From Alicyclobacillus sp. (GTDB lineage: Bacteria; Bacillota; Bacilli; Alicyclobacillales; Alicyclobacillaceae): a stretch of 64,000 bases of DNA. Shown here piece after piece: positions 24,085 to 32,815 of this stretch (the first letter of the stretch is position 1; every line of letters starts with the position of its first letter). The DNA lies in assembly GCA_023511295.1 (NCBI GenBank), contig JAIMBT010000020.1, forward strand, positions 17,469-81,468. Reading direction: 5' to 3'. The position numbers and the translations under genes were made by a program. The notes below the pieces were generated by a model. It was not told where the DNA came from and made no database searches. It saw only the letters and a program-made list of their open reading frames with translations.

Positions 24085-24654
24085 GTGTGGATATATGAGA
24101 AGAAACTCCAGTATCCCGTGAAGGTGTCGAAGTGTGACCCGAAGCTGGCGAAGTTCCTGATTGAACAGTACGGCGGAGCCGATGGGGAGCTCGCCGCGGC
24201 GCTGCGGTACTTGAACCAGCGCTACACCATTCCAGACAAGGTGATTGGCCTGCTGACGGACATCGGTACGGAAGAGTTCGCGCACCTCGAGATGATTGCC
24301 ACGATGGTGTACAAGTTGACCAAGGACGCGAGCGTCGAACAGCTCAAAGCCGCCGGTTTCGAGGGCCACTTCGCGGACCACGACCGGGCCCTGTTCTACC
24401 ACAACGCGGCAGGCAATCCATTCACGGTGACGTACATTCAAGCGAAGGGCGACCCGATTGCGGACCTCTACGAAGACATCGCGGCGGAGGAGAAGGCTCG
24501 GGCCACCTACCAGTGGCTGATTGACATGACGGATGACGTGGACATCCAGGACAGCCTGAAGTTTCTGCGTGAGCGCGAGGTCATCCACTCCCTGCGTTTC
24601 CGCGAGGCGGTGGAGATGCTGAAAGAGTACCAGGAACAGAAGAAGGTGTTCTGA
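24085..24654 (+). CDS. cotJC: spore coat protein CotJC (manganese catalase family)
   Basis: A 189-residue protein of the manganese-catalase-like CotJC family. It begins WIYEKKLQYPVKV, as family members do. Helices of a ferritin-like four-helix bundle carry likely metal ligands: Glu in GGADGELAAALRY, GTEEFAHLEM (E and H), EDIAAEEKARATY, and REVIHSLRF (H). The protein may protect spores from peroxide. The GTG at 24085 is eight bases after GGAGG and gives the typical N terminus. It ends the cotJABC operon before a terminator. Confidence 0.9.
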   Translation: MWIYEKKLQYPVKVSKCDPKLAKFLIEQYGGADGELAAALRYLNQRYTIPDKVIGLLTDIGTEEFAHLEMIATMVYKLTKDASVEQLKAAGFEGHFADHDRALFYHNAAGNPFTVTYIQAKGDPIADLYEDIAAEEKARATYQWLIDMTDDVDIQDSLKFLREREVIHSLRFREAVEMLKEYQEQKKVF

Positions 24655-24686
24655 GGGCGACGGCGCTCCCGTCGCCCCATCGTCGA

Positions 24687-24716
24687 CCACCGGACGAGTT
24701 GCCGGTGGATTTTTCT
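24687..24716 (+). terminator. terminator after cotJC
   Basis: CCACCGG (24687-24693) pairs with CCGGTGG (24702-24708) and is followed by ATTTTTCTTGTT. It lies between cotJC and the converging SpoVB-like gene. Confidence 0.8.
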
Positions 24717-24738
24717 TGTTCGCGTGCATCGGCCGCAC

Positions 24739-26322
24739 TCACTCCACAAACGGAAGCCGCTGCAGCATGTTGGCGAGGACGTTGCCAATCCACGGGATGC
24801 GCGCGAGCGCGCGCAGCGGCAGGACGCGCATGTACACGAGTGCGAGGGTGTACACCACGCACCCCGCCAAGACGCTGACAACGACGTGAACGGACGGGAT
24901 ATCGGCGGCGAGCAAGGTGTGGGTCTGGTAGATGGGGACCGCCGCAATTGCGGTGGCGAGCACCATCTTGAACAGGTTCACCGCCGGGATGGCCAAAGTT
25001 GCGTAGCGGTGCACGAAGTACGCGCCGAGCAGCGTGCTGAGCACTGCGGTGATGGCGGTGGCCTGCGCGACGCCGTAAATACCGTGCCCGAGGATGCCGA
25101 CGAAGTAGTAGATGCCAGCCATCCGGATGGCGCTGGTGAACAGCGAGATGGCCGCCGACAGGGTTGCTTTGTTGAGGCCCTGGAGCACGGCGGCGAGCGG
25201 ATCGCGCACGTAGATGAAGGCGCACACCGGCGCGATGTAGGCGAGCAACGCCCCGGCGAGGTGGTCTCGGTACAACGTGGTTGCCAGGTCATCCCCGGAC
25301 AGGATGAGGAACGCCGTCGCGGGCAGCGCAATCAAGAACGTGATTTGCACAATCTGGTTCAACCGTCGGCTGACGAGCCGGGTGTTGCGCATCGCGGCCG
25401 CTTCCGAGACGGCGGGAATCACGACAGACGACAGGGAGGACGACAGCACCGTCGGCAGCAACAGCAACTGTATCGCCATGCCGAACGACCCGTAGAGGGA
25501 GGTTGCCGCCGTCTTGCCGACGCCGATGCGCGCAAAGGCCAGATAGATGATGATGGGTTCGGCGGCGTAAGCGAGAATCCCGCAGATGTTGCGCACGGTG
25601 TTGGGGAGTGCGACTTCGGCGAGATCATGGATGGTGCCGCGCCGCGCGGAAGGGAGATCTGCTGCCGTGGGCCGGGGTCCGAAGGCCGCATCTCGATCTC
25701 GGCGCAGGTAACACCAGAGCATGTACAGGTAGCCGACGAGTTCGCCGAGCCCCGCGCCAATGGCGACCGCCAAGGCACCATACTGGATGCCGTACGGGTT
25801 CAACTGGAGGATGAGCGGGATGGTCACGACCGTTCGCACCAGGGTCTCGAGAATCCACCCGATGGCCGGCGGCGTCTGGTGTTGAGTGCCCATGTAGAAC
25901 CCGGTCAGCATGGACGACAAGCAGACCAGGGGAATCCGGAACAAGGTGCCGAGGAACGGCAGGTACGCCCTCGGGTCGAGCCACCGTGCGCTCAGGTGCG
26001 GCGCCACGACGATGGCGATGGCAGTTACCGCGACGGACAGGACGAGCACGGTCGCGTTTGACACGCGCAGCGCGTGCCGCGCCTTCGCGATGTTGCCGAG
26101 CGCGAGGTTCTCGGCAATCACCTTCGAGAGGGCCGGCGCCAGCGCGAGCGTGGAGATGGTCAGCAGCATGAAGAAGATGGGATTCACGGTTCGAAACAGG
26201 CCGAACCCCGCCGCCCCGAGCTGGCGCGCGATGACGACCTGAATGAGCATGCCTAAGATCTTCGTGATGACGCTGGCGGTGGTGAGCACCATGGCACCGC
26301 GCATGAAGGACTGTTTGGGCAT
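24739..26322 (-). CDS. SpoVB-family polysaccharide/lipid flippase (MATE/MOP superfamily)
   Basis: A 527-residue membrane protein with about 14 helices. Near the N terminus it reads FMRGAMVLTTASVITKILGML, and then GAAGFGLF and LALAPALSKVIAE, the SpoVB/polysaccharide-biosynthesis pattern. SpoVB is needed for spore cortex synthesis and probably flips a peptidoglycan precursor; YtgP and YkvU are paralogues with similar sequence, so the exact orthology is uncertain. In Bacillus subtilis spoVB lies in the yrbG-yrzD-secDF region; that position is empty here. The ATG at 26322 has GGAGG 11 bases upstream. A possible sigma-E site is 32 bases upstream. Confidence 0.75.
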   Translation of the reverse strand: MPKQSFMRGAMVLTTASVITKILGMLIQVVIARQLGAAGFGLFRTVNPIFFMLLTISTLALAPALSKVIAENLALGNIAKARHALRVSNATVLVLSVAVTAIAIVVAPHLSARWLDPRAYLPFLGTLFRIPLVCLSSMLTGFYMGTQHQTPPAIGWILETLVRTVVTIPLILQLNPYGIQYGALAVAIGAGLGELVGYLYMLWCYLRRDRDAAFGPRPTAADLPSARRGTIHDLAEVALPNTVRNICGILAYAAEPIIIYLAFARIGVGKTAATSLYGSFGMAIQLLLLPTVLSSSLSSVVIPAVSEAAAMRNTRLVSRRLNQIVQITFLIALPATAFLILSGDDLATTLYRDHLAGALLAYIAPVCAFIYVRDPLAAVLQGLNKATLSAAISLFTSAIRMAGIYYFVGILGHGIYGVAQATAITAVLSTLLGAYFVHRYATLAIPAVNLFKMVLATAIAAVPIYQTHTLLAADIPSVHVVVSVLAGCVVYTLALVYMRVLPLRALARIPWIGNVLANMLQRLPFVE

Positions 26323-26353
26323 GGATGTGGACGCCTCCGTTCGGTCTACCACT

Positions 26354-26382
26354 ACGGTATGTCCGAGCCGTCGGCGGGATGA
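26354..26382 (-). promoter_or_regulatory. possible sigma-E promoter of the SpoVB-like gene
   Basis: On the minus strand TCATCCC and CATACCGT are separated by 14 bases, resembling sigma-E elements. Match quality is moderate, particularly in the -35. Confidence 0.3.
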
Positions 26383-26521
26383 CATGCACCCGCGCGGGGT
26401 GGTCGTAGAATCGGTCCGGAGATGCGTTCCGGAAGCGGCGATGGGAGCGGAGGTGCCCGCCGCGGCCACCGTGTGACGACGGCTGCGCGGGGCGGGACGG
26501 ATACGACTCCGTGGTCCGCTG

Positions 26522-28234
26522 TCATGGATGGGGCAGACGATAGGTGACGACCTGGGCCGGACCACTGCCCGGGAACAACCCGGTCAGCGAGCTCGCTCCG
26601 CCTGTCACGACGGTCACATAGGGGATGCCTTGCCATTCGTACACGATGGGTGCGCTCCCGATGGGCGTACCCATCTGTTGTCTCCAGACCACGGCGCCCG
26701 TGTCCGCGGACAGCGCGGTCAACCATCCACCTGCGGTTCCGTACCAGACGAGGCCGCCGGCCGAAGCGGTGACGCCGCCAATCGGCGGTGTATGGGTGGA
26801 GACCTGCCAGCGAACCTGGCCCGTGCGCACGTCGATGGCCGTGATGGTGCCGGTCCAGTCCGCGGCAGGCGGGATGCTCTGGCCGGTCCCCCGGTCGGCG
26901 GTGCGGCCGCTGTGCGGCACGGGCTTGGCGTACACTTTCTCAGGCCCGTTGATGCCCGCGACGTAGGCCGTCTGGCGGATGGGGTCATAGGCGGAGGGGC
27001 CGTAGTTGGCTCCGCCGTTCGGCCCAGGCCACTCCATCACGCCAGCGGCCGTCGGAGGACGGTGGAACACCTTGACGAAGTCCACCGGTTGAATCACCGG
27101 CTGGCCGGTCTCCGCGTTCCATTCGTACCACTCGCCGTCCTTTCCGGCTTCTCCGACGACGGTGTGCCCGGACCCGTCCGGGAACAAGAGCGGTGGCGAC
27201 GCCACGTCGTAATCCCACAGATCGTGCGAGACCTCCTGGACGGCGAACCGCAGTTGACCGGTGCGCACATCGATTGCGAGGACGCTGTCCGTGTACGGGT
27301 TGGCGCCGGGGCGCACGGCGCCGAAATAGTCGGGAGACGGGTTGCCGGTCCCGACGTAGACGGTGTGCGTGGCCGGGTCATAACTCGGCGTGGTCCAGAC
27401 CGCTCCACCGCCGTGGTCTCCGGAAGCAGGCACCCAGCCGTGGCCCGGTGCCGGGATGGTGTAGAACCGCCAGTCCAACCGGCCCGTCTGCGCGTCGAAC
27501 GCTTCGACGAAACCGCGTACGCCTTCGTCGCCGCCGGATACGCCGACAATCAACCGCCCGTCCGCGAACTGCGGTGCCATCGACTCGAACTGGAAATCCG
27601 CCGGATTGGCGACGGACACGTTGAAGACAACCTTGCCGTCCGCTTGCCGCATCGCAACCAGGTGATCATCCGCGGTCAACACGTAGACGTTGCCGTCGCC
27701 AAGGGCGACACCGCGGTTGATGTGCGGCAGTCCGGCCGCGGTCGTGGGCGGCTTGTCGTCCCACACCACGACGCCCGTGTCTGCTCGCAGGGCCAAGACC
27801 TCGGCGTTGCGGGTCGTCACGTAGAGGACACCATCCTGCTCGACGGGGTAGCTCTCATTTCCGCCGTCAGAGGCCGGCAGGCTGAAGTCGTACACCTTCT
27901 CCAACTTCGCGACCGATGTGGGCGTCAGTTGTGTGTCCGGCGCAAACCGGTCTTCCCAGAGGTTGTTTCCGAAACTCGGCCACGCACTCGAGGTTCCGGG
28001 TAGTGCGCCTGTCGCGTCCGCCTGCGTCGAAGCATGGGGACCGGTCTGGTGTCCCTGGGTGGTGTTTCCCGTCGTTGCTTCGCCGGGTGCCACCGCGGCG
28101 GCAGGCGGGCGGCTCGCGGCGAGCGGAGACCCGCAGCCGGCCAAGGCCAACAGCCACACCGCGCTCAACACGGTCCCACAGCCGCTGGCGGCGCGCCCGA
28201 CTCTGCTCTGGTGGTCCATCTGGATGCGGTTCAT
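26522..28234 (-). CDS. PQQ-type beta-propeller dehydrogenase-like lipoprotein
   Basis: A 570-residue exported protein. The N terminus has a hydrophobic stretch and lipobox (WLLALAGC), so it is probably a lipoprotein on the outer membrane face. After a Pro/Ala/Thr-rich linker comes an eight-bladed quinoprotein propeller with repeats such as DVRTGQVRWQVS, ALSADTGAVVWR and WDYDVASPPLLFP, plus TVYVGTGNPSPDYFG. The layout follows PQQ-dependent alcohol dehydrogenases. A functional catalytic aspartate and Ca2+ site could not be confirmed, and no C-terminal haem motif CxxCH is present. The ATG at 28234 follows AAAGGGAGAA. Substrate is unknown. Confidence 0.75.
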   Translation of the reverse strand: MNRIQMDHQSRVGRAASGCGTVLSAVWLLALAGCGSPLAASRPPAAAVAPGEATTGNTTQGHQTGPHASTQADATGALPGTSSAWPSFGNNLWEDRFAPDTQLTPTSVAKLEKVYDFSLPASDGGNESYPVEQDGVLYVTTRNAEVLALRADTGVVVWDDKPPTTAAGLPHINRGVALGDGNVYVLTADDHLVAMRQADGKVVFNVSVANPADFQFESMAPQFADGRLIVGVSGGDEGVRGFVEAFDAQTGRLDWRFYTIPAPGHGWVPASGDHGGGAVWTTPSYDPATHTVYVGTGNPSPDYFGAVRPGANPYTDSVLAIDVRTGQLRFAVQEVSHDLWDYDVASPPLLFPDGSGHTVVGEAGKDGEWYEWNAETGQPVIQPVDFVKVFHRPPTAAGVMEWPGPNGGANYGPSAYDPIRQTAYVAGINGPEKVYAKPVPHSGRTADRGTGQSIPPAADWTGTITAIDVRTGQVRWQVSTHTPPIGGVTASAGGLVWYGTAGGWLTALSADTGAVVWRQQMGTPIGSAPIVYEWQGIPYVTVVTGGASSLTGLFPGSGPAQVVTYRLPHP

Positions 28235-28319
28235 CGCGCGTTCTCCCTTTCCGGCAATCCGTTGCTGTAGAGTCGACGGAGCCGGGGGCGCGAACGTGGC
28301 AACGGGATCAGGCAAACGC

Positions 28320-28348
28320 TTGACATGATGTCATTTCTTCCGCATAGT
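28320..28348 (+). promoter_or_regulatory. sigma-A promoter of the acyl-CoA ligase gene
   Basis: TTGACA (28320-28325) lies 17 bases before CATAGT (28343-28348). The predicted leader is about 175 bases. Confidence 0.55.
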
Positions 28349-28406
28349 AAGCTTGTCGATGTGCACATTTCGGACGGTTTGGACAAATCTTGCCGAAAGG
28401 AGTCAG

Positions 28407-28456
28407 CCCGTCGGAGACCGTTGTTAGGACGGGACGTGAAAGCGTTTTCCCCCGTC
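28407..28456 (+). other. leader with two alternative hairpins before the acyl-CoA ligase gene
   Basis: CCCGTC (28407-28412), GACGGG (28428-28433) and CCCGTC (28451-28456) allow the middle copy to pair with either neighbour. The stems are mutually exclusive, and no uridine run follows. Whether this is regulatory is unknown. Confidence 0.3.
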
Positions 28457-28529
28457 TCTGAGGAGGGGACCCGGACGGAGGCGGAGAAGTTGACAGACGA
28501 AGTCGGCACTTGAAGGAGGTCGTGGCGCC

Positions 28530-30152
28530 ATGATGCACTATCCGCTGTTGATGAAGTCCATCCTTTACCGCGCCAACACGCTGTATCCGAATCAGGAGAT
28601 TGTATCTCGGGACTACGACGGGTTGTTCCGCTACACGTACCGGGACCTGCACCGTCGCGTGTGTCAGCTGGCGAACGCACTGGCGGCGCTCGGCGTCCAG
28701 CCAGGCACGAATGTGGCCTCCTTTGCGTGGAACAACCATCGCCACTTGGAACTGTACTTCGGCGTGCCGTGTGCCGGGCGGGTCCTGCACACGGTGAACA
28801 TCCGCTTGTTTCCAGAGCAGATTGTGTACACCATCAACCATGCGGAAGACCAGGTGCTGTTTGTCGATCCCGACCTCCTCCCCGCCATCGAACAGCTGTT
28901 GCCGCACCTGACCACCGTCAAGACGGTCGTTGCGCTGTGCGCGCGCGACCAGTTGCCAGCTCATCACATCCCAAACCTCGTCGTGTACGAGGAACTGTTG
29001 GCGGCGCAGTCAGACGTCTACGAGTTTCCCGAGTTCGACGAGTATACGCCGGCCATCATCGCGTACACCTCGGCCACCACAGGCAACCCGAAGGGCGTGG
29101 TGTATACACACCGCGGCTTGTATCTGCACTGTCTCGTTGGCCTGACTTCCGAACTCGGCATCCGCGACACCGATGTGACGATGCCGATTGTGCCGATGTT
29201 CCACGTCAACGCGTGGGGCCGCCCGTTCATCGCGACGTGGGCCGGGGCCAAGCAGGTCTACCCCGGTGCGCGGCCGACGCCGCAAGTGTTCTGCGAGCTG
29301 ATAGAGGGCGAGCGAGTGACCATGAGTGCCGGGGTCCCCACCATCTGGATGGGCATCCTGCACGAGTACCGGACGAAGCCTGGAGGGTACGACTTCTCTT
29401 CCATCCGGGCGCTCCTCTCTGGCGGTGCCGCACTGCCGCTCGCTCTCGTGAAGGCGTTCGACGAGATTGGCGTGAACATCTACCAGGGCTATGGCCAGAC
29501 GGAGACGACACCCGTGACCTTTATTGGTTATCCGAAGGCGAGCGAGCGCAACCTACCCAAAGCCGAGGAACTTCGCTACCGCGTGAAGACGGGGTTGCTG
29601 CTGCCGGGACTGGAGATGCGCTTGGTCGACATGGACGGCAAGGACGTCCCCTTTGATGGCCAGACCATGGGTGAACTGTGGCTCCGCGGCCCTTGGGTGA
29701 TTGAGTCGTACTACAAGTCGCCAGAACAGACGGCCGAGGCGTTCGTGGACGGGTGGTTCCGGACGGGGGACATCGCGGTGATGGATCCCGACGGGTATTT
29801 GCAGATCACGGACCGGACGAAGGACCTCATCAAGAGCGGGGGAGAGTGGATCTCCTCCGTGGACTTGGAGAACGCCATCATGGGTCACCCGGACGTGGCG
29901 GAGGCCGCGGTGATAGGCGTGCCACACCCGAAGTGGCAGGAACGGCCTTTGGCGTGTGTCCTGTTGCGGCCCGAGGCGGTCGGGCGCGTGTCCGCCGAGG
30001 ACATCCGTCAGTACCTGGAGGATAAGGTGGCGAAGTGGTGGATTCCGGACCAGATTGCGTTCGTCGAGGAGATCCCGAAGACGAGTGTCGGGAAGTTCTC
30101 GAAGCGGACGCTTCGAGAACTGTTCGACCAAGGCAAGATCTCCGCATCGTAA
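28530..30152 (+). CDS. fatty-acid/acyl-CoA ligase (AMP-forming)
   Basis: A 540-residue member of the ANL superfamily that activates a carboxylic acid with ATP and CoA via an acyl-adenylate. The P-loop A3 reads YTSATTGNPKGVVYTHR (near residue 175). The A5 region reads YQGYGQTETTPV, followed by the hinge GWFRTGDIAVMDPDGYL and the A10 lysine region KTSVGKFSKRTLR. It resembles medium- and long-chain ligases of the AlkK type in length. The specific acid is not known. The start is the first of two consecutive ATG codons, behind AAGGAGG. A terminator follows, so it is monocistronic. Confidence 0.9.
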   Translation: MMHYPLLMKSILYRANTLYPNQEIVSRDYDGLFRYTYRDLHRRVCQLANALAALGVQPGTNVASFAWNNHRHLELYFGVPCAGRVLHTVNIRLFPEQIVYTINHAEDQVLFVDPDLLPAIEQLLPHLTTVKTVVALCARDQLPAHHIPNLVVYEELLAAQSDVYEFPEFDEYTPAIIAYTSATTGNPKGVVYTHRGLYLHCLVGLTSELGIRDTDVTMPIVPMFHVNAWGRPFIATWAGAKQVYPGARPTPQVFCELIEGERVTMSAGVPTIWMGILHEYRTKPGGYDFSSIRALLSGGAALPLALVKAFDEIGVNIYQGYGQTETTPVTFIGYPKASERNLPKAEELRYRVKTGLLLPGLEMRLVDMDGKDVPFDGQTMGELWLRGPWVIESYYKSPEQTAEAFVDGWFRTGDIAVMDPDGYLQITDRTKDLIKSGGEWISSVDLENAIMGHPDVAEAAVIGVPHPKWQERPLACVLLRPEAVGRVSAEDIRQYLEDKVAKWWIPDQIAFVEEIPKTSVGKFSKRTLRELFDQGKISAS

Positions 30153-30262
30153 GTCGCCGCCTGGGACGGTAGCGGGGATGGCCGGCGCCGGCCGGCCTGC
30201 CTGGACACGCCATCACGCCTGCGACAGGTGCGACGCGCGAGTTGGTGGAATCGGTTGAGTGG

Positions 30263-30301
30263 AGCGCCGCGGGACCGGTAGGGGACCGCGGCGCTTTCTA
30301 T
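30263..30301 (+). terminator. terminator after the acyl-CoA ligase gene
   Basis: AGCGCCGCGG (30263-30272) pairs perfectly with CCGCGGCGCT (30286-30295) and is followed by TTCTATC. The stem is strong but the uridine run is short. Confidence 0.65.
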
Positions 30302-30371
30302 CGATGCGGGAGGACGGGATGTGCGCGGCGATGGACGAGCGGCTCTCGGCCGGTGCCCTGGGATAGCGGAC

Positions 30372-30428
30372 CGCGGTTCCGCTGTTGGGGGCTCGCGTGG
30401 GCCCAGGTGGCGGCATCGCGGAACCGCG
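30372..30428 (+). other. perfect 11-bp stem with long loop upstream of ktrB
   Basis: CGCGGTTCCGC (30372-30382) is the exact complement of GCGGAACCGCG (30418-30428), with a 35-base loop, and TTCCCTTTT follows. It lies upstream of the ktrB promoter, so it is not part of that mRNA. It may be a second terminator. The region 30153-30566 otherwise shows nothing coding. Confidence 0.4.
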
Positions 30429-30504
30429 TTCCCTTTTGCCACTGCTCCACACAACCCACGCCCCGCGTCCCACGAGCACATCCTCGCCCCCTGTTCGCCA
30501 ACGG

Positions 30505-30533
30505 TTGCTGACGACGGTCGAACGGACTATAAT
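30505..30533 (+). promoter_or_regulatory. sigma-A promoter of ktrB-ktrA
   Basis: TTGCTG (30505-30510) lies 17 bases before a perfect TATAAT (30528-30533). The leader to ktrB is only about 27 bases, which leaves no room for a riboswitch. Confidence 0.75.
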
Positions 30534-30566
30534 CGTCCGTGTCTTTCAACAGAACGGGGTGACTCT

Positions 30567-31880
30567 GTGAAACCGTTCCGGCTTACGCCGCCGCGCGTGA
30601 TAGCGCTCAGTTATCTGGCGTCTGCGGTCGCGGGCGCACTGCTGCTCGCACTGCCTGTGTCGCACCGCGTGCCTGTGTCCTTTACGGACGAGATGTTCAC
30701 GGCCGCGAGCGCACTGTACGTCACAGGATTGTCCTCGGTGACCACAGCGACCACGTGGACGCCGTTTGGCGACGTCATCATCGCACTGTTGATTCAGATT
30801 GGCGGCATCGGCATCATTTTGGTGTCCACCTCGTTTTATCTGCTGGTCGGGCGCAAGATCTCACTCGGCACGCGGATGCTGTTGGCAGAGGACAAGAACT
30901 TCAGCGTGCACGGCATGGTTCGCCTCACGAAGGCCATCCTCGCGTTCACGTTCGCGATTGAGGGCGCTGCAGCCCTGCTGTTCACGCTGTACTTCCGCTG
31001 GGTTTACCACTACTCGTGGGTCCGTGCGGTCTGCATCAGCTGTTTCCACGTGGTATCCGCCTTCAACAACGCCGGCTTTGACCTGTGGGGAAACAACCTG
31101 GAGGGTTTCGCGACAGATCCATTCGTCCTTCTGCTGACGAGTTTCCTCATCATCACGGGCGGCATCGGGTTCGTGGTGTTGGTGGAACTGTGGGGCTACC
31201 CGACGACGCGCAAGGTGTCCTTGCACACCAAGTTGGTGCTCCGCGTAACGGCCGCTCTGCTCGTCGTGGGGACGGTGCTGATTCTGCTGTTTGAATGGAA
31301 CCAGTCGTTTCGTGACCTGAGCTGGCCCTACAAGGTCCTCAACGCTTGGTTTGCATCCGTGACCACCCGCACGGCGGGCTTCGACTCCATCCCCATCAGC
31401 CACATGCGGGAGGCCACCTGGTTCATCATGACCATCCTGATGTTCATCGGTGCCTCGCCAGGGTCGACCGGAGGCGGCATCAAGACGACGACGTTCTTCA
31501 CGCTCATCAAGACCGCGCTGTCGACGGCGCGAGGGGAAACCGACGTGACCGTCGGTGAGCGGTCCATCCCTGGGGACATCGCGCAGCGGTCCTTGGTCAT
31601 CTTCCTCCTGGCCATGACGGTGGTCATGGGATGCACCCTGATTGACGCGGCGTTCGAGCCTGGGATACCATTGATGCGAATCATTTTTGAGGAGGTCTCC
31701 GCGTTCGGTACGGTCGGTCTGACGACCGGCATCACGGGCATCATCGGAGACCCGATGAAGTGGGTCATCATCTTTACGATGTACGTCGGGCGAATCGGCA
31801 TTCTCACCTTGCTCATCAGTGTCGTGCAGCGTGGACAGTCGAAGGTCAAACGGGTGCCCGAGCGCATCCTGATTGGCTGA
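30567..31880 (+). CDS. ktrB: potassium uptake channel subunit KtrB/TrkH
   Basis: A 437-residue membrane protein of the SKT superfamily with four pore repeats. The selectivity-filter glycines are seen in VTGLSSVTTA, SAFNNAGFDL, TTRTAGFDSI and SAFGTVGLTTG, so all four filters look intact. An APGSTGGGIKTTTF-type segment (ASPGSTGGGIKTT) forms the intramembrane gate. With KtrA it makes a Na+-dependent K+ uptake system gated by nucleotides. The GTG at 30567 follows GGGGTGA by four bases. ktrA begins 31 bases after the stop. Confidence 0.95.
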   Translation: MKPFRLTPPRVIALSYLASAVAGALLLALPVSHRVPVSFTDEMFTAASALYVTGLSSVTTATTWTPFGDVIIALLIQIGGIGIILVSTSFYLLVGRKISLGTRMLLAEDKNFSVHGMVRLTKAILAFTFAIEGAAALLFTLYFRWVYHYSWVRAVCISCFHVVSAFNNAGFDLWGNNLEGFATDPFVLLLTSFLIITGGIGFVVLVELWGYPTTRKVSLHTKLVLRVTAALLVVGTVLILLFEWNQSFRDLSWPYKVLNAWFASVTTRTAGFDSIPISHMREATWFIMTILMFIGASPGSTGGGIKTTTFFTLIKTALSTARGETDVTVGERSIPGDIAQRSLVIFLLAMTVVMGCTLIDAAFEPGIPLMRIIFEEVSAFGTVGLTTGITGIIGDPMKWVIIFTMYVGRIGILTLLISVVQRGQSKVKRVPERILIG

Positions 31881-31911
31881 ACAGCACACTTTGCGGACAA
31901 GGAGATCAACC

Positions 31912-32631
31912 GTGGCAAACAACCGACCCCTCGGACTGCTGGGTGGCACCCGGCTGAACAATGTTGGCAGGCGAAATCCGAAGACGATTGGCATCATTGG
32001 CGCCGGGAGGTTTGGCACAGGGGCGGCGCAGGAACTCATCCGCAATGGCCACCATGTGCTCTTGATAGATCACGATGCGGACACGCTGGAACCGCTCGCT
32101 CACCTGTGCCATACGGCCATTGGGAACGCGGAGGACAGCGAGTTTCTCGCCGAGGCGGGGATCAAGGACGTCGATGCGGTGATTGTCGCCATCGGGGACA
32201 ACGAGACGGCGTCGAACCACGCCACCATCAACTGCAAGGATTTCGGCCTGTATGTCGTGGCGAAGGCGACGCACGCGACGCACGGCAAGATCTTAGATCG
32301 CCTCGGCGCGGACTACGTCGTGTTCCCTGAACACGACTCCGGTGTTCGACTGGCACGTTTGCTGACCCGCTCGTCCATTCTGGACATGATTGAGCTCTAC
32401 GAAGAAGTCTTCATGATGGAGGTCAATGCGGGCGGCGAATTGGTCGGCAAGACGTTGGACGAGCTGAACCTGCCGCGACGCTTCGGCGTTCAGGTATTGC
32501 TCATCCTGCGGGGCAACAAGACGGTGTTTCCGGTGGCCGCGAAGGACGTCGTCGAGGAGGGCGACCGCGTGGTACTGCTCGGTTCCTCCGAGTCGCTGCA
32601 CCGGGTCGCAAAAATCGCGGAGACGCCTTGA
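31912..32631 (+). CDS. ktrA: K+ transport regulatory subunit KtrA (RCK)
   Basis: A 239-residue cytoplasmic gating ring subunit. The RCK-N Rossmann domain (about 24-145) starts with IGIIGAGRFGTGAA, the nucleotide-binding loop, and has the acidic LLIDHDADTLE strand end. The RCK-C domain covers about 160-239. The extended N terminus of about 20 residues before the first strand is somewhat longer than usual. It binds ATP/ADP and, in related KtrA proteins, c-di-AMP at the RCK-C domain. The GTG start follows AAGGAGA. Confidence 0.95.
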   Translation: MANNRPLGLLGGTRLNNVGRRNPKTIGIIGAGRFGTGAAQELIRNGHHVLLIDHDADTLEPLAHLCHTAIGNAEDSEFLAEAGIKDVDAVIVAIGDNETASNHATINCKDFGLYVVAKATHATHGKILDRLGADYVVFPEHDSGVRLARLLTRSSILDMIELYEEVFMMEVNAGGELVGKTLDELNLPRRFGVQVLLILRGNKTVFPVAAKDVVEEGDRVVLLGSSESLHRVAKIAETP

Positions 32632-32667
32632 CGCGGTTCAGCGTGCGAATGTGGGTTCCGGCCGCGC

Positions 32668-32698
32668 TTGTCAAAACCTTCCCGGGCTCTGGTATACT
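32668..32698 (+). promoter_or_regulatory. candidate promoter of pheST
   Basis: A TATACT -10 (32693-32698) is preceded by TTGTCA (32668-32673). The 19-base spacing is long. Transcription would start near 32705 and run through the attenuator-like hairpin. Confidence 0.45.
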
Positions 32699-32738
32699 GG
32701 GAGGACCGTGGACGGGCGTCCAACACGAGGTAGCGCAG

Positions 32739-32775
32739 CGAGCTGTTCGCCCAATGGGTGACCGCTCGTTTTTTA
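32739..32775 (+). terminator. attenuator-like terminator in the pheST leader
   Basis: CGAGC (32739-32743) pairs with GCTCG (32764-32768). An inner stem TTCGCCC (746-752) pairs with GGGTGA (756-761) around an AAT loop, and TTTTTT follows. It lies 40 bases before pheS and after its likely promoter. No T-box motif is present, so the signal is unknown. Confidence 0.6.
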
Positions 32776-32815
32776 TCGCCGCTCCGGTCTGGCGCGGTCG
32801 TGTGTAAGGAGGAGG

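Noticed and set aside
26528..28003. 491-codon plus-strand frame antisense to the PQQ-type gene
   Set aside because: The minus-strand product has a lipobox and clear propeller repeats; the plus-strand product is Arg/Gly/Val rich without motifs.
30153..30566. c-di-AMP (ydaO-type) riboswitch upstream of ktrB
   Set aside because: The strong TATAAT promoter lies only about 34 bases before the start codon, and no ydaO core sequences are seen.
32700..32815. T-box upstream of pheS
   Set aside because: The leader is too short and lacks the TGGNACC motif.
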